A stretch of 64,000 nt of DNA from Dehalococcoidia bacterium (GCA_022824925.1 JAJDYW010000027.1:49361-113360), one strand, 5' to 3'; counted from the stretch's first letter, positions 1-9,677 are shown. Notes: generated from the letters alone by a model not told the origin. Made by a program: numbers and translations.

Positions 1-1
1 G

Positions 2-814
2 GAACGCTCCCTTGTCCCCGTCGCCTGCGAGGTCGCCAATAACGCCATCTTCGTGAACGAAGACCCCGCCACGGACCTGCAGGGCTGGTTCGGCGGCGTC
101 GCCCCCGAGGTCGCAGGCATCGAGAGCGGCGGCCTGCGCACCCTCGACCAGCGCTCGGTCACGCTTCCCGTGAACTGGAAGCGCGTCGTCGGGAACCTGC
201 TGGCCGCGCCCCCCGTCCCGCCCCGCCCCGGGGTGGACGCCCCCGCCGTCACCGCCGCCGATGTCGAGCAACTCGACGGCGGCCACCTGCGCGTCGTCGC
301 CCCCTTCGACGGCGCTGCCGCGCGGGCGCTCGGCCTCGCCGGGCCCCTTGACTGGGCCGCCGTAGAGGACGACGGCCTGCCCTCCGTCCCCGGCCTCAAC
401 GACATGCTCCGCTCAACCAGCACGACCTACGTGTTCTTCCCCAACCTCTTCGTCACCTTCACCCCGAGCGGCGTCCTCAACCTTGCCGCCTGGCCCCGCG
501 ACGAGGAGACGACCCTCCTCGAGGCGACCTGGCTCGCCCCCGACTGGGGCGAGGAGGACTCGCCTGCCGGCCATCCCGCCTGGAGCGTACGCATAAGGTG
601 GGCCCAGGACCGCCTCGACGCCGTGGCCGCCGCCCTCGAGGGCGCCCAGGACGAGATGAAGGAGCCCGCCCGCCAGGGTCTCTCCCTGCAGGACGACTGC
701 GAGGCCGTGCGCCTCTGGAACGAGACCCTCGACGCCCGCCTCGGCGATACCGTGCCCGCCGACAGCCTCACCGGCGCGGCCCCCGGCGAGGTCCGCAGCC
801 CCCTCCCGGGCTAG
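2..814 (+). CDS. Rieske-type ring-hydroxylating oxygenase alpha-subunit-like protein, C-terminal part (5' truncated by window edge)
   Basis: Frame is open to the left edge (ERSLVPVACEVANNAIFVNEDP...). Resembles the RHO alpha catalytic domain: 'VNWKRVVGN', 'YVFFPNLFVTFTPSGVLNL', 'DDCEAVRLWNE'. Confidence 0.6.
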   Translation, partial: ERSLVPVACEVANNAIFVNEDPATDLQGWFGGVAPEVAGIESGGLRTLDQRSVTLPVNWKRVVGNLLAAPPVPPRPGVDAPAVTAADVEQLDGGHLRVVAPFDGAAARALGLAGPLDWAAVEDDGLPSVPGLNDMLRSTSTTYVFFPNLFVTFTPSGVLNLAAWPRDEETTLLEATWLAPDWGEEDSPAGHPAWSVRIRWAQDRLDAVAAALEGAQDEMKEPARQGLSLQDDCEAVRLWNETLDARLGDTVPADSLTGAAPGEVRSPLPG

Positions 815-2370
815 CCCTCCGCCACCATCCAGTCGGCGATGCGGGCGCCGATCATCATGCAGGTGAAGTTCGTGTTCGCCCGGATGAGCGTCGGCGTGAT
901 CGAGCCGTCCACCACCCGCAGCCCCTCCACCCCGTGCACCCGCCCCTCGCTGTCGACCACCGCCCCCGCCGCCGGGTCGGAACCCATCGGGCAGGTGCAG
1001 GTCGGATGCGCCATGCTCGAGGCGGCCCGGTGGATCCAGGCGTCGAGCCTTGCGTCGTCGTCGAGCGTCTCCTGGTCGAGATCGACTGGACCGGTGTGGA
1101 ACGGCGCCAGCTCCGGCGAGTGCGCCAGCCGCCACGCCAGCCGCGCGCCCTCGCGCAACCGCACGCGGTCCGACTCGTCCTCGTCGAACTTCAGGTCGAT
1201 CACGGGCTTCTCGGTGTGGTCCGCGCTCGCCAGTGTCACCGAGCCGAACGAGTTCGGCAGCTGTACCCCCGGCGCGACCGCGAACACCCACTCCGGCTCG
1301 CCGTCCTCCTCCCCCTGCCAGGTCCCATAGCGTCCGCCCGCCTCGTAGAGGATGTGCCCCAGCAGGTACACCTGCATGTCGTTGAACTCACCCGTCGAGG
1401 AGGTGTAGCGCAGCAGCGTCTGCAGGAGCGGCTTCTCCGGGTCGACCGTACCCGGCGTGGGGTGCAGCAGCAGCGGCGTCATCGGGTGGTCCATCAGGTG
1501 CTTGCCCACGCCCGGCAAGTCGGCGATCGAGGCGATACCCAGCTCCGCCAGCTCTTCCGCCGGACCGATGCCGCTCCGCAGCAGGATCGCCGGGCTCATG
1601 ATTGCCCCCGCCGAGAGCACGATCTCCCGCCCCCGCACCTCTTGCACCTCCCCGTCGCACTCGACCCGCAGCCCCACCGCGCGCCCCTCCTCGATCAGCA
1701 CCCGGTCGACCAGGCAGTGGCCCCGGATCGTCAGGTTGAGGCGGTTCCGCGCCGGCGCCAGGAACCCGAGGTTCGCCGACCAGCGCGTCATCGCGTTGGG
1801 GCCGCCCCGATTCATGGCCGCCCGCGTGATGCCCGTCGTCTCCGGGTCGTTCTGGTCGCGGTCCTCGGGGAAACCGGCCGCCACGCAGGCGTCGTAGAAC
1901 CCGCGCTGCACCGGTTGCAGCTGCTCGCGCGTCCAGCGGCGCACGGGGATGGGCCCGCCCTGCCCGTGGAAGTCGCCGCGTTCGTCGTGGTCGTCCTCGA
2001 TCGCGCGGAAGTAGGGCAGGCACTGTTCCCAGCCCCAGCGATCGTCGCCCGTCAGCTCTGCCCAGCGGTCGTAGTCCCCGGGCGCCCCCCGGATGGCGAC
2101 CCCCGTGTTGATCGCCGACGAGCCCCCGACCAGCTTCCCCCGCGGCAGCGGCGCCACCCGGTCGGGCACGAACGTCGCGTTGAACCCCCAGTCGTGCGCG
2201 ACCGTCGAGGGCTCGTGGATGCTGTCCACGTCGTGCGGCAGCGATTCCAGCGTGGCGAAGTCCGGTCCCGCGTCGAGCAGGAGTACCGAGCGCGAACGGT
2301 CCTCGCTCAACCGCGCCCCGAGCACCGCCCCTGCCGAGCCCGCCCCCACGATGATGACGTCGTACTCCAC
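811..2370 (-). CDS. GMC family oxidoreductase (FAD-dependent choline dehydrogenase-like)
   Basis: N-terminal DVIIVGAGSAGAVLGARLSED (GxGxxG), GKLVGGSSAINTGVAIRG, C-terminal RVVDGSITPTLIRANTNFTCMMIGARIADWM. Confidence 0.93.
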   Translation of the reverse strand: MEYDVIIVGAGSAGAVLGARLSEDRSRSVLLLDAGPDFATLESLPHDVDSIHEPSTVAHDWGFNATFVPDRVAPLPRGKLVGGSSAINTGVAIRGAPGDYDRWAELTGDDRWGWEQCLPYFRAIEDDHDERGDFHGQGGPIPVRRWTREQLQPVQRGFYDACVAAGFPEDRDQNDPETTGITRAAMNRGGPNAMTRWSANLGFLAPARNRLNLTIRGHCLVDRVLIEEGRAVGLRVECDGEVQEVRGREIVLSAGAIMSPAILLRSGIGPAEELAELGIASIADLPGVGKHLMDHPMTPLLLHPTPGTVDPEKPLLQTLLRYTSSTGEFNDMQVYLLGHILYEAGGRYGTWQGEEDGEPEWVFAVAPGVQLPNSFGSVTLASADHTEKPVIDLKFDEDESDRVRLREGARLAWRLAHSPELAPFHTGPVDLDQETLDDDARLDAWIHRAASSMAHPTCTCPMGSDPAAGAVVDSEGRVHGVEGLRVVDGSITPTLIRANTNFTCMMIGARIADWMVAEG

Positions 2371-2374
2371 CGCC

Positions 2375-3325
2375 CTACCGCCCCGCCACCGACGCGTCGA
2401 TGCGCGCCATCAGCTCAGCGTCGAGCGGCCCCTTCGCCTCCGCCTCCAGGCACTCCGCCAGCTCCGCGCGGTTCTTCACCCCCAGGATCACCGTTGCGAT
2501 GCCCTCCATCGAAAGCGTGTAGCGGTGCGCGAGCGAGGCGGGCGACTCGCCCACCTCCCGGGCCAGCGCCCGGAACGGTTCCGCCCGCCGGAAGTCGACC
2601 GCCTCCGGGTGGTCGTCCGGCAGCTCGCGGTCGATGGCGTCCGTGAGGGCGCCCGCCTGCACGGCACGGATGCCCATCACGCCGACGCCGCGTGCCCGCG
2701 CCGCCGCGATCAGCTCGCGCGGGCGCGGATCCTCGTCGTAGGCGCGCATGCCGCCGGGCGAATCGAGCAGGTTCGCGACGCACTGGATGGCCCCCGGCGC
2801 GGGGTCTTCCGCAAGGGTCTCGAGCAGCGCGCCGGGGACCCCCACCCCGCTCACCCCCCAGGCCCCGATGACGCCCTCCGCCACCATCGCCTCGAAGGCC
2901 GGACGCACTGCCTCCACAAACAGGCTGCGGGGCGTCCCCCGCCCCTCGAACCCGTCCGGGACGACCATCCCGTGCAGGAAGAACAGGTCGACGCGCTGCA
3001 GCCGCAGCCGGTCGAGGCTCGCCGCCAGCGCCTCCCGCAGCGCCCCCGCCGCTTCCCCCGCGGGCACGTTCCCGAGGTGGTGCTTCGTCGAGATGCGCAC
3101 CCCCTCCGGGAGCCTCCCGCCGCAGGCCTCCCCCACCACGCGCTCCGCCTCCCCGTTGCCGTAGCCGGGCGCCACGTCGAGGAACGTGATGCCCCCGTCG
3201 ACGGCCGCGCGCACCGTCTCGACCGCTTCCTCGCGCGTCGTCGCGCCCCAGACGCCGCCGGTTCCGCCGCCCCCCAGCGTGAGCGCACTGACCGGCCCGA
3301 GCTTCCCGAAGGTTCGTGTTTCCAT
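2375..3325 (-). CDS. Aldo/keto reductase family protein
   Basis: METRTFGKLGPVSALTLGGGGTGG, FLDVAPGYGNGEAERVVGEA, RLQRVDLFFLHG; AKR-type architecture. Confidence 0.9.
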   Translation of the reverse strand: METRTFGKLGPVSALTLGGGGTGGVWGATTREEAVETVRAAVDGGITFLDVAPGYGNGEAERVVGEACGGRLPEGVRISTKHHLGNVPAGEAAGALREALAASLDRLRLQRVDLFFLHGMVVPDGFEGRGTPRSLFVEAVRPAFEAMVAEGVIGAWGVSGVGVPGALLETLAEDPAPGAIQCVANLLDSPGGMRAYDEDPRPRELIAAARARGVGVMGIRAVQAGALTDAIDRELPDDHPEAVDFRRAEPFRALAREVGESPASLAHRYTLSMEGIATVILGVKNRAELAECLEAEAKGPLDAELMARIDASVAGR

Positions 3326-3335
3326 GCGCGCGAGT

Positions 3336-4181
3336 CTACCGGTCGCTCGCCGCCTCCGCCGCCTCCGCGATGCCCGCCGCCCGCAGCGCCGCGACGATGC
3401 GATCGCCCGTCCCCGGCGGCGGATCGGCGCGGTACGTCATGATCGCCACCGCGTCGACGAGCGCCGACTCGGCCAGCGCCGCCAGCGTCTGCTCGAAGGC
3501 CCCCCACGCCTCCTCCTCGCCCGCCTCGATGCGCCCCCGCAGCGCCGCCGGCTCGGGAATCCGCAGCCGCTCGCTGATCGCGTCCAGCGATTCCGCCGTC
3601 AGCAGCGGCATCGCCATCGCCACCACCTGCGCGTCCGGCCGTTCCGCCTTCACGAAGGCCGCCGAGTTCAGCAGGGGCGCTAGCTCGAACACGGGTTGTG
3701 TCCAGATGCTGGCCGCGCCCGCGTGCAGCTTGGCCGCCAGCAACCGGCGCGCGCGCTCGTCCTCGTGGTACTGGTCGAGCGCCGCCCCGATGGCCATGCC
3801 CGGGGCCAGCTCGCCGATAAGCCCGATCGCCTCCGTCACGGGCGGACCCGGCGTCTCCGCCGCATGGTCCCCGCGCAGGCAGAGCACATGTCCGATGGCC
3901 CCCTCCCATGCCCGCTCGATGTCCGCAGCGATGGCCGTGAGCGTGCGCCCGCCCGTCGCCAGGTGCCAGATCGGCTCCAGCCCCTCCGCCCGCAGGGCCA
4001 GTGCCGCCTCCAGGCTCGATTGGCGATCCGGGCGCTGGATCACGTTCACGGTCAGCGTGCAGGCCTCGAGCAGCCGCGCCCGGCGCAGCAGCACCGCCGG
4101 CTTCGGCGTGCGCGGCGTCGTGATCTCGATCGTGACGGGGAACGCCCCGCCCGCCATCGCTTCCACGAACGAGGTCGGCAT
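3336..4181 (-). CDS. Methylenetetrahydrofolate reductase-like protein
   Basis: MPTSFVEAMAGGAFPVTIEITTPRTPK..., CTLTVNVIQ, HLATGGRTLTAIAADIERA, HVLCLRGDHA. Start ATG at 4181 chosen; an in-frame TTG at 4226 overlaps the folC stop. Confidence 0.65.
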   Translation of the reverse strand: MPTSFVEAMAGGAFPVTIEITTPRTPKPAVLLRRARLLEACTLTVNVIQRPDRQSSLEAALALRAEGLEPIWHLATGGRTLTAIAADIERAWEGAIGHVLCLRGDHAAETPGPPVTEAIGLIGELAPGMAIGAALDQYHEDERARRLLAAKLHAGAASIWTQPVFELAPLLNSAAFVKAERPDAQVVAMAMPLLTAESLDAISERLRIPEPAALRGRIEAGEEEAWGAFEQTLAALAESALVDAVAIMTYRADPPPGTGDRIVAALRAAGIAEAAEAASDR

Positions 4182-4222
4182 CGGCCCAGCGTCGCGCGAA
4201 GCGCGGTCGCGGTCCAGCGCCG

Positions 4223-5569
4223 TCAACCCTGCCTCCCCGTGACGCTCTCGCCCAGCACCGCCGAGCGGGCCTCCGCCACGGCGTACAGCGATCCCGTGAC
4301 GCAGATGAGGTCGGCCTCCTCGGCGCGCCGCCGCGCCTGCGCGATCCCTTCCGCCACGCTCTCCGCCACCTCCACGTGGGGCGTGAGGGGCGCCAGCTCC
4401 GCCGCCATCTCGTCGGGGTCGCGTCCGCGCCGCGAGTCGAGCCCGCAGCACCAGACCCCGCTCGCCAACCCCGCCAGTTTGTAGGCGATGCCGCGCAGGT
4501 CCTTGCCCCCCATCGCGCCCAGCACGAAGAAGCAGCGCCGCCACTCCAGGTACTCCCGCAGCGACTCCGCCAGGACCGCCGCCGCCGCCGGGTTGTGCGC
4601 ACCGTCCGCGACCACCAGGGGGCGCTGCCCCATCACCTCCAGCCGCCCCGCCACGCGCGTCCGCGCGATGCCCCCGGCGATCGCCTCCTCGTCGATGGCC
4701 GCGCCCCGCGCGCGCAGCTCGTCCGCCACCGCCACGGCCGTCGCCGCGTTCGTCACCTGGTGGGCGCCCAGCATGGGCGTGCGCAGCTCCCGCGAGCCGT
4801 CCGGCCCGTGCAGCAGGAACGACTGCCCGTAGACGTACCGTTCGAGCACGTCCGTGCTCCAGGCCTCGTCCACCAGCCGCAGCTGCGCCCCCACCTCCCG
4901 GCAGCGATCGCGCACGACCTGCGTCACCGCCGGGTCGGGCTGGGGCGCGACCACGCAGGTCGTACCCGGCCCGATGATCCCTGCCTTGTCCCGCGCGATC
5001 GCGACCGTCGTCTCGCCGAGGATGGCCGTGTGGTCGAGCGCGATCGGCGTGATGACCGCGATCTCCGCGCCGTCGTACACGTTCGTGGCGTCGAACGAGC
5101 CGCCCAGCCCCACCTCCACCACCTGCCAGCCGCCGTCGGCCAGCCGCTCCCGAGCCAGCCAGTGGAAGAGCGCCACGAGCACCCCGAAGGTGCTCACCTC
5201 GCTGCCCGCGGACCCCCGCTCCGCCTCCACCGCCGCCCGGATGTCCCCCACCGCCGCCGCCAGCTCCCCCATCGCCACCGGCTCCCCGTCGATGCGCAGC
5301 CGCTCCGCGTACGAGTGCAGGTGCGGGCTCGTGAAGAGCGCCGTGCGCTCCCCGCCCGCCCGCAAGATGCCCTCGATCATTGCCGCCACGCTGCCCTTGC
5401 CGTTCGTGCCGGTCACGTGGACCGTGCCCCGCCCCCGCTGCGGGTCGCCCAGCCGCCGCAGCAGCGAGCGCATGGAGGCAAGGTTCATGGGCGGGCTCGC
5501 GGAAGCCCCCGGGTCCCGCTCCATGTCCACGAACGACTCCAGGAACGCGATCGCTTCCTGCTCGTTCAT
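4223..5569 (-). CDS. folC: Bifunctional folylpolyglutamate synthase/dihydrofolate synthase
   Basis: GRGTVHVTGTNGKGSVAAMIEGIL (P-loop), LFTSPHLHSYAERLRIDGEP, EVGLGGSFDATNV, ITPIALDHTAILG, VADGAHNPAA. Start ATG at 5569 preferred over 5578 because of a TACAAT box 7 nt upstream. Confidence 0.93.
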   Translation of the reverse strand: MNEQEAIAFLESFVDMERDPGASASPPMNLASMRSLLRRLGDPQRGRGTVHVTGTNGKGSVAAMIEGILRAGGERTALFTSPHLHSYAERLRIDGEPVAMGELAAAVGDIRAAVEAERGSAGSEVSTFGVLVALFHWLARERLADGGWQVVEVGLGGSFDATNVYDGAEIAVITPIALDHTAILGETTVAIARDKAGIIGPGTTCVVAPQPDPAVTQVVRDRCREVGAQLRLVDEAWSTDVLERYVYGQSFLLHGPDGSRELRTPMLGAHQVTNAATAVAVADELRARGAAIDEEAIAGGIARTRVAGRLEVMGQRPLVVADGAHNPAAAAVLAESLREYLEWRRCFFVLGAMGGKDLRGIAYKLAGLASGVWCCGLDSRRGRDPDEMAAELAPLTPHVEVAESVAEGIAQARRRAEEADLICVTGSLYAVAEARSAVLGESVTGRQG

Positions 5570-5608
5570 GCGCGCCATTGTAGGTCGCTGTGCGATGCTG
5601 GCCTCGCC

Positions 5609-6205
5609 GTGAGCGAGCACCGCTTCGGATCGCGCTTCGAGCAGGCCGTCGCCGCCATCGACGAGGCCAACGTTCCCGACCCCATCAGAATTGAGGTCGA
5701 CGGCCGCGCCGTGCCCAAGGAGCTCACCCACGCGCGCATGCTCACGGCCTGGGTTGAACGCCTCCACCCCGAGCCCGGCGAGGCGCTCCTGCTGGCCGCC
5801 CGCGCCCACCACATCCGCCGCTGGGAGTCCCCGCGCGACACATTCCCCGCCGGGCGCAGGGGCTACCTGCGCTGGCGCCGCGACCTCCAGCTCCGCCACG
5901 CCCGCCATGCCCGCGCCATCCTTGAGGACGCGGGATACGACGAGGCCACCATCGCCCGCGTCGAGCGCCTCATCCGCAAGGAAACACCGAAGAAGGACCC
6001 CGAGGGCCAGGCCTTCGAGGACGGCCTCACCCTCGTCTTCCTCGAGACCCAGCTCCACGACCTCGCCCTCCGCACCGACCCCGACACGATGGCCGAGGTC
6101 ATCCGCAAGACGTGGCGCAAGATCAGCCCCGCCGCCCGCGAGCTCGCCCTCGCCTCCGACCTCGCCCCCACGGACCGAGCCCTCATCGAGCGCGCCCTCG
6201 CCTGA
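5609..6205 (+). CDS. DUF4202-like protein (HD-like helical protein)
   Basis: FEQAVAAIDEANVPDP...ELTHARMLTAWV...ARAHHIRRWESPRDTFPAGRRGYLRWRRDL...RKETPKKDPEGQAFEDGLTLVFLETQ; GTG start. Confidence 0.75.
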   Translation: MSEHRFGSRFEQAVAAIDEANVPDPIRIEVDGRAVPKELTHARMLTAWVERLHPEPGEALLLAARAHHIRRWESPRDTFPAGRRGYLRWRRDLQLRHARHARAILEDAGYDEATIARVERLIRKETPKKDPEGQAFEDGLTLVFLETQLHDLALRTDPDTMAEVIRKTWRKISPAARELALASDLAPTDRALIERALA

Positions 6206-6242
6206 ACCCCCGCCCCTCGCCCCACCCTCCTACAATGCCCGT

Positions 6243-6896
6243 ATGTCCGCCGAGGAGTTCGCGCGAGAGTTGCTGGAGGCGCAGGCCGACCGCTTCGCCT
6301 CCGTGCTCGCTGCCGCTCCCGCGGAAACGCGGCTCGCGGCCGCCTCCAGCGCCCGCCGCCTCGCGACGCTCGTGCGCGCCACCCGCGCCAGCTACGTCCT
6401 CCTCGTCGAAGGCGAGCCGCCCCCGGACAATCTCGATGCCTCCGCCGCCCTCGAGCTCGCGACCAGCCTGGCCGCCTACCGCACCCTCCACATCGCCGGG
6501 GCCTTCGGCCACACCGGCCAGGTGGAGGTCGTCGAGCGCAACCCGAAGGTCGCCGCCGGCATCCGCGCGGCCGCCGAGCGCCACGCCTTCGACGAGCACG
6601 TGCGCGTCCATTCGGGCAAGCCCCCCGCCGTCGTCCACGCCCTCAACGGTCCCTACGACCTCGCCGTCTTGGGTGGCCGCTGGCGCGAGTACGAGCGCAT
6701 GGAGGAGGACGTCACGCGCCTGCTCCGCATCGGCGGCGCCCTCACCGTCGTGAACGCCGCCCCCCTTGCCGCCGCCCCCGAGGGCGCCGAGGCGGACGCC
6801 CTCCGCCGCTTCCTCGCCCGCCTCGCCGCCGACGAGCGCTACCTGCTCAGCACCGGCCTCGAATTCGGCGCCGTCGTCGCCGCCCGCGTCCGCTAG
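6243..6896 (+). CDS. Class I SAM-dependent methyltransferase / O-methyltransferase-like protein
   Basis: ALELATSLAAYRTLHIAGAFGHTGQVEVVERNPKVAAGIRAAAERHAF... YDLAVLGG resembles a COMT-type Rossmann fold. Confidence 0.6.
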   Translation: MSAEEFARELLEAQADRFASVLAAAPAETRLAAASSARRLATLVRATRASYVLLVEGEPPPDNLDASAALELATSLAAYRTLHIAGAFGHTGQVEVVERNPKVAAGIRAAAERHAFDEHVRVHSGKPPAVVHALNGPYDLAVLGGRWREYERMEEDVTRLLRIGGALTVVNAAPLAAAPEGAEADALRRFLARLAADERYLLSTGLEFGAVVAARVR

Positions 6897-6902
6897 CCGC
6901 CC

Positions 6903-7406
6903 GTGACCGAACCGCCCCGCCGCCGCATCCCCGTCGCCGCCGAGCAGAGCGTCCGCGAAGAACGCCGGAGCTTCTTTCGCTACGCCGCCATCCTCGGCGT
7001 CATCGTTGGCATCCCCCTCGGCGTCTTCGGCCTGCCCGCCCTCCTCAACCTCTTCTTCGACGAGCCCACGGTCCCCGTCAATGGCTCCTGGAGCGAAGAC
7101 GGGGTGACCATCTGGGTCGAGTCGTACGAGGTGGTCACGGAAGACCCGCGCACCCTGGCCGTCACCCTCGCCGTGCGTTCCGCCGAACCCTGGACGTTCG
7201 ACCCGGACGGCGTGGAGTTGGAGCTCTCCGAAGGTGACCCCGTCCCCGTCGGCGCCGTGACTGCCCCCGACGTGTTCGAGGACGGTGCTCTGGGCCGGAT
7301 CGTCCTGCGCTTCCCCCTCCCCCCGGGGGAGGACGATCCCGAACCCCGCGCCGTCCGCCTCCCGGAACCGAAAGCGCGCTTCGCCCTCACCGAGGACGAC
7401 CATTGA
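6903..7406 (+). CDS. Hypothetical protein with one predicted TM segment
   Basis: Open frame with GTG start, TM-like AAILGVIVGIPLGVFGLPALLNLFF, then a beta-rich acidic region; overlaps the downstream gene by 4 bp. Confidence 0.6.
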   Translation: MTEPPRRRIPVAAEQSVREERRSFFRYAAILGVIVGIPLGVFGLPALLNLFFDEPTVPVNGSWSEDGVTIWVESYEVVTEDPRTLAVTLAVRSAEPWTFDPDGVELELSEGDPVPVGAVTAPDVFEDGALGRIVLRFPLPPGEDDPEPRAVRLPEPKARFALTEDDH

Positions 7407-7969
7407 CGGGTCCGCTGCAGACCCTCCCCCACTACCTCCGCCCCGGGCTCCGCCTCGTCTTCATCGGCTACAACCCCGCCGTCTACTCCGCCGAGGCGGG
7501 CCACTACTACGCTCGCGCCGGCAACGTCTTCTGGAAGCAGCTCAACGAGAGTGGCCTCCTCCCCCGCACCGCCGCCCCCGAGGACGACGCCACCCTCATG
7601 GACGAGGCCGGTATCGGCTTCGTCGACCTCTGCCCCCGCCCCACCGTGCGCGCCGACGAGCTCACTCCCGACGAAGTCGCCGAGGGCGCCCGCCGCCTCC
7701 TCGGGCAGCTCCAGGCGACCCAGCCCGAGTACGCCGTCTTCAGCGGGCGGGGCATCTACGTCCACTTCGCCCGCCACGCCCTCGCCCTCCCCCGCGCCGC
7801 CCTGGCCGGCCGCACCGACGGCGTCCAGCCCGAGCGCATCGGGACCACTATCCCGTACGTCGTGCCGTCCTCCAGTGGCCTCGCCAGCCGCTGGCGCAAG
7901 GAGCGCCTCGCCCTCCTCCGGGAGCTCGCCGCCCTCCTCGGCCCCCCGCCCCCGTCCTCGCGCTCGTAG
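7403..7969 (+). CDS. mug: Mismatch-specific (G:T/U) DNA glycosylase, Mug/TDG family
   Basis: LVFIGYNPAVYSAEAGHYYARAGNVFWKQLNESGL, GFVDLCPRPTVRADEL, VVPSSSGLAS. Confidence 0.88.
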   Translation: MTGPLQTLPHYLRPGLRLVFIGYNPAVYSAEAGHYYARAGNVFWKQLNESGLLPRTAAPEDDATLMDEAGIGFVDLCPRPTVRADELTPDEVAEGARRLLGQLQATQPEYAVFSGRGIYVHFARHALALPRAALAGRTDGVQPERIGTTIPYVVPSSSGLASRWRKERLALLRELAALLGPPPPSSRS

Positions 7970-7978
7970 GATCGCGCC

Positions 7979-8977
7979 ATGCGCGCCGCCGTGCTCGAAC
8001 GCCCCCTCCCCGTGGCCGACGGCCCCCTTGCCCTGGCCACCCGCCCCGACCCAGCCCCCGCGCCCGGCGAGCTCCTCCTCCGCGTGGAGACCTGCGCCGT
8101 CTGCCGCACCGACCTCCAGATCTGCGAGGGCGACATCGAGGCGCGCCGCCTCCCCGTCGTCCCCGGCCACCAGGCCGTCGGCACCGTCGAGGCCCTCGGC
8201 GAAGGTGTCGGTGGCTGGCGCCCCGGCGACCGTGCCGGAGTCGCCTGGCTCGCGGGCGCCTGCGGCGACTGCGCCCGCTGCGAATCCGGCCGCGAGAACC
8301 TCTGTGAAGCGGCCACGTTCAGCGGCTGGGACCGCGACGGCGGCTACGCCGAGGGGCTCACCGTGCGCGCCGACTTCGCCCACCCCCTCCCCGCCGCCCT
8401 CGACCCCGTCGAGGCCGCACCCCTCCTCTGCGGCGGCATCATCGGCTACCGCGCCCTGCGCCTCTCCGGCATCGAGCCCGGCGGGCGCCTCGGGCTCTAC
8501 GGCTTCGGCGCCTCCGCCCGCCTCGCCCTCCAGGTCGCGATCCACTGGGGCTGCGAGGTCTTCGTCGCCACCCGCTCGGAGCGCGACCGCGACCGTGCCC
8601 TCGCCCTCGGCGCCGTCTGGGCGGGCGCTCCCCACGATCCCCCGCCCGTCCCCCTCGACGCGGCCGTCACCTTCGCCCCCGCCGGCGAAGTCGTCGTCGC
8701 CGCCCTGGAGGCTGTCGACCGCGGCGGCACGGTCGCCGTCAACGCCATCCACCTCGACCGCATCCCCGAGTTCCCCTACGAGCACCTCTGGTGGGAACGC
8801 AGCCTCCGCAGCGTCGCCAACTTCACCCGCCGCGATGCCCGCGAATTCCTCGCCCTCGCCGCCGGGATCCCCATCCGCACGGACACCCAGGTCTACCCCC
8901 TCGACGACGCCAACCGCGCTCTCGCCGACCTCGCCGCGGGGCGCGTCGCCGGCGCCGCCGTTCTCCGCATCCGCTGA
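7979..8977 (+). CDS. Zinc-binding alcohol dehydrogenase family protein (MDR)
   Basis: CAVCRTDLQICEGDI, VVPGHQAVGTVEALGEGV, CGDCARCESGRENLCE, GLYGFGASA. Confidence 0.92.
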   Translation: MRAAVLERPLPVADGPLALATRPDPAPAPGELLLRVETCAVCRTDLQICEGDIEARRLPVVPGHQAVGTVEALGEGVGGWRPGDRAGVAWLAGACGDCARCESGRENLCEAATFSGWDRDGGYAEGLTVRADFAHPLPAALDPVEAAPLLCGGIIGYRALRLSGIEPGGRLGLYGFGASARLALQVAIHWGCEVFVATRSERDRDRALALGAVWAGAPHDPPPVPLDAAVTFAPAGEVVVAALEAVDRGGTVAVNAIHLDRIPEFPYEHLWWERSLRSVANFTRRDAREFLALAAGIPIRTDTQVYPLDDANRALADLAAGRVAGAAVLRIR

Positions 8978-9025
8978 GTCGCCCCTCCGCTAGACTCCCC
9001 GCACCCGCCCGCAGGAGGAGCCATC

Positions 9026-9511
9026 GTGTCATCCGACTCCACCCCCGAGCCCACCCTCGACGAGATGCGCGCCCGCAACGCCGCCGCCCCCGTCCCCCTG
9101 GAGGAGATGCTCGCCCTCAACCAGCGCGTCATCGAGGAGTTCCGCGCCAACGGCGGGAAGGTCACGGGCATGTTCGCGAACGAGCCCCTCCTCCTCCTCA
9201 CCACCACCGGCGCGAAGAGCGGCGAGCAGCGCACCAACCCGCTCGTCCACACCCTCGATGGCGACCGCGTCGTCATCATCGCCTCCTTCGGCGGCGCCCC
9301 CCGGCATCCCGCCTGGTTCCTCAACATCCGCGCCAACCCCGAGGTCACCATCGAGCTGCCTGGCGAGACATTCACGAACAACGCCATCATCCCCGAGGGT
9401 GAGGAGCGCCGGCGCATCTACGACCAGCACGCCGCCGAGATGCCGCGATTCGCCGACTACCAGGCCATGACCACGCGCGAGATCCCGGTGGTCGTTATCC
9501 CGCGGCCATAG
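9026..9511 (+). CDS. Deazaflavin (F420)-dependent nitroreductase/oxidoreductase, DDN family
   Basis: VIEEFRANGGKVTGMFANEPLLLLTTTGAKSGEQRTNPLVHTLDGDRVVIIASFGGAPRHPAWFLNIRANPEVTIEL; GTG start preceded by GGAGGAG. Confidence 0.92.
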   Translation: MSSDSTPEPTLDEMRARNAAAPVPLEEMLALNQRVIEEFRANGGKVTGMFANEPLLLLTTTGAKSGEQRTNPLVHTLDGDRVVIIASFGGAPRHPAWFLNIRANPEVTIELPGETFTNNAIIPEGEERRRIYDQHAAEMPRFADYQAMTTREIPVVVIPRP

Positions 9512-9677
9512 GCGGCGCGAACCGCGCACACCGGGGGCACGGCTTCTGCCGGATCCGCCCTGTCGCCAGCTCCACGACCCACTCGGGGCCATGCTCACAC
9601 CGCTGGACAGCCAGGTCGGCCTCGTCCCGGTTGTCGGAGGTCGATGCCGTCTTGCGTTCGATCACGTGTTCACGCAC
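9495..9677 (-). CDS. Hypothetical small Cys/His protein
   Basis: 60-aa ORF with CEHGPEWVVELATGRIRQKPCPRC; fills the gap between the two DDN genes. 17-bp convergent overlap makes it uncertain. Confidence 0.35.
   Translation of the reverse strand: MREHVIERKTASTSDNRDEADLAVQRCEHGPEWVVELATGRIRQKPCPRCARFAPPMAAG

Noticed and set aside
598-2646. 682-aa plus-strand ORF opposite the GMC oxidoreductase
   Set aside because: Arg/Pro-rich shadow translation; the minus-strand GMC frame has a FAD-binding motif and family signatures.
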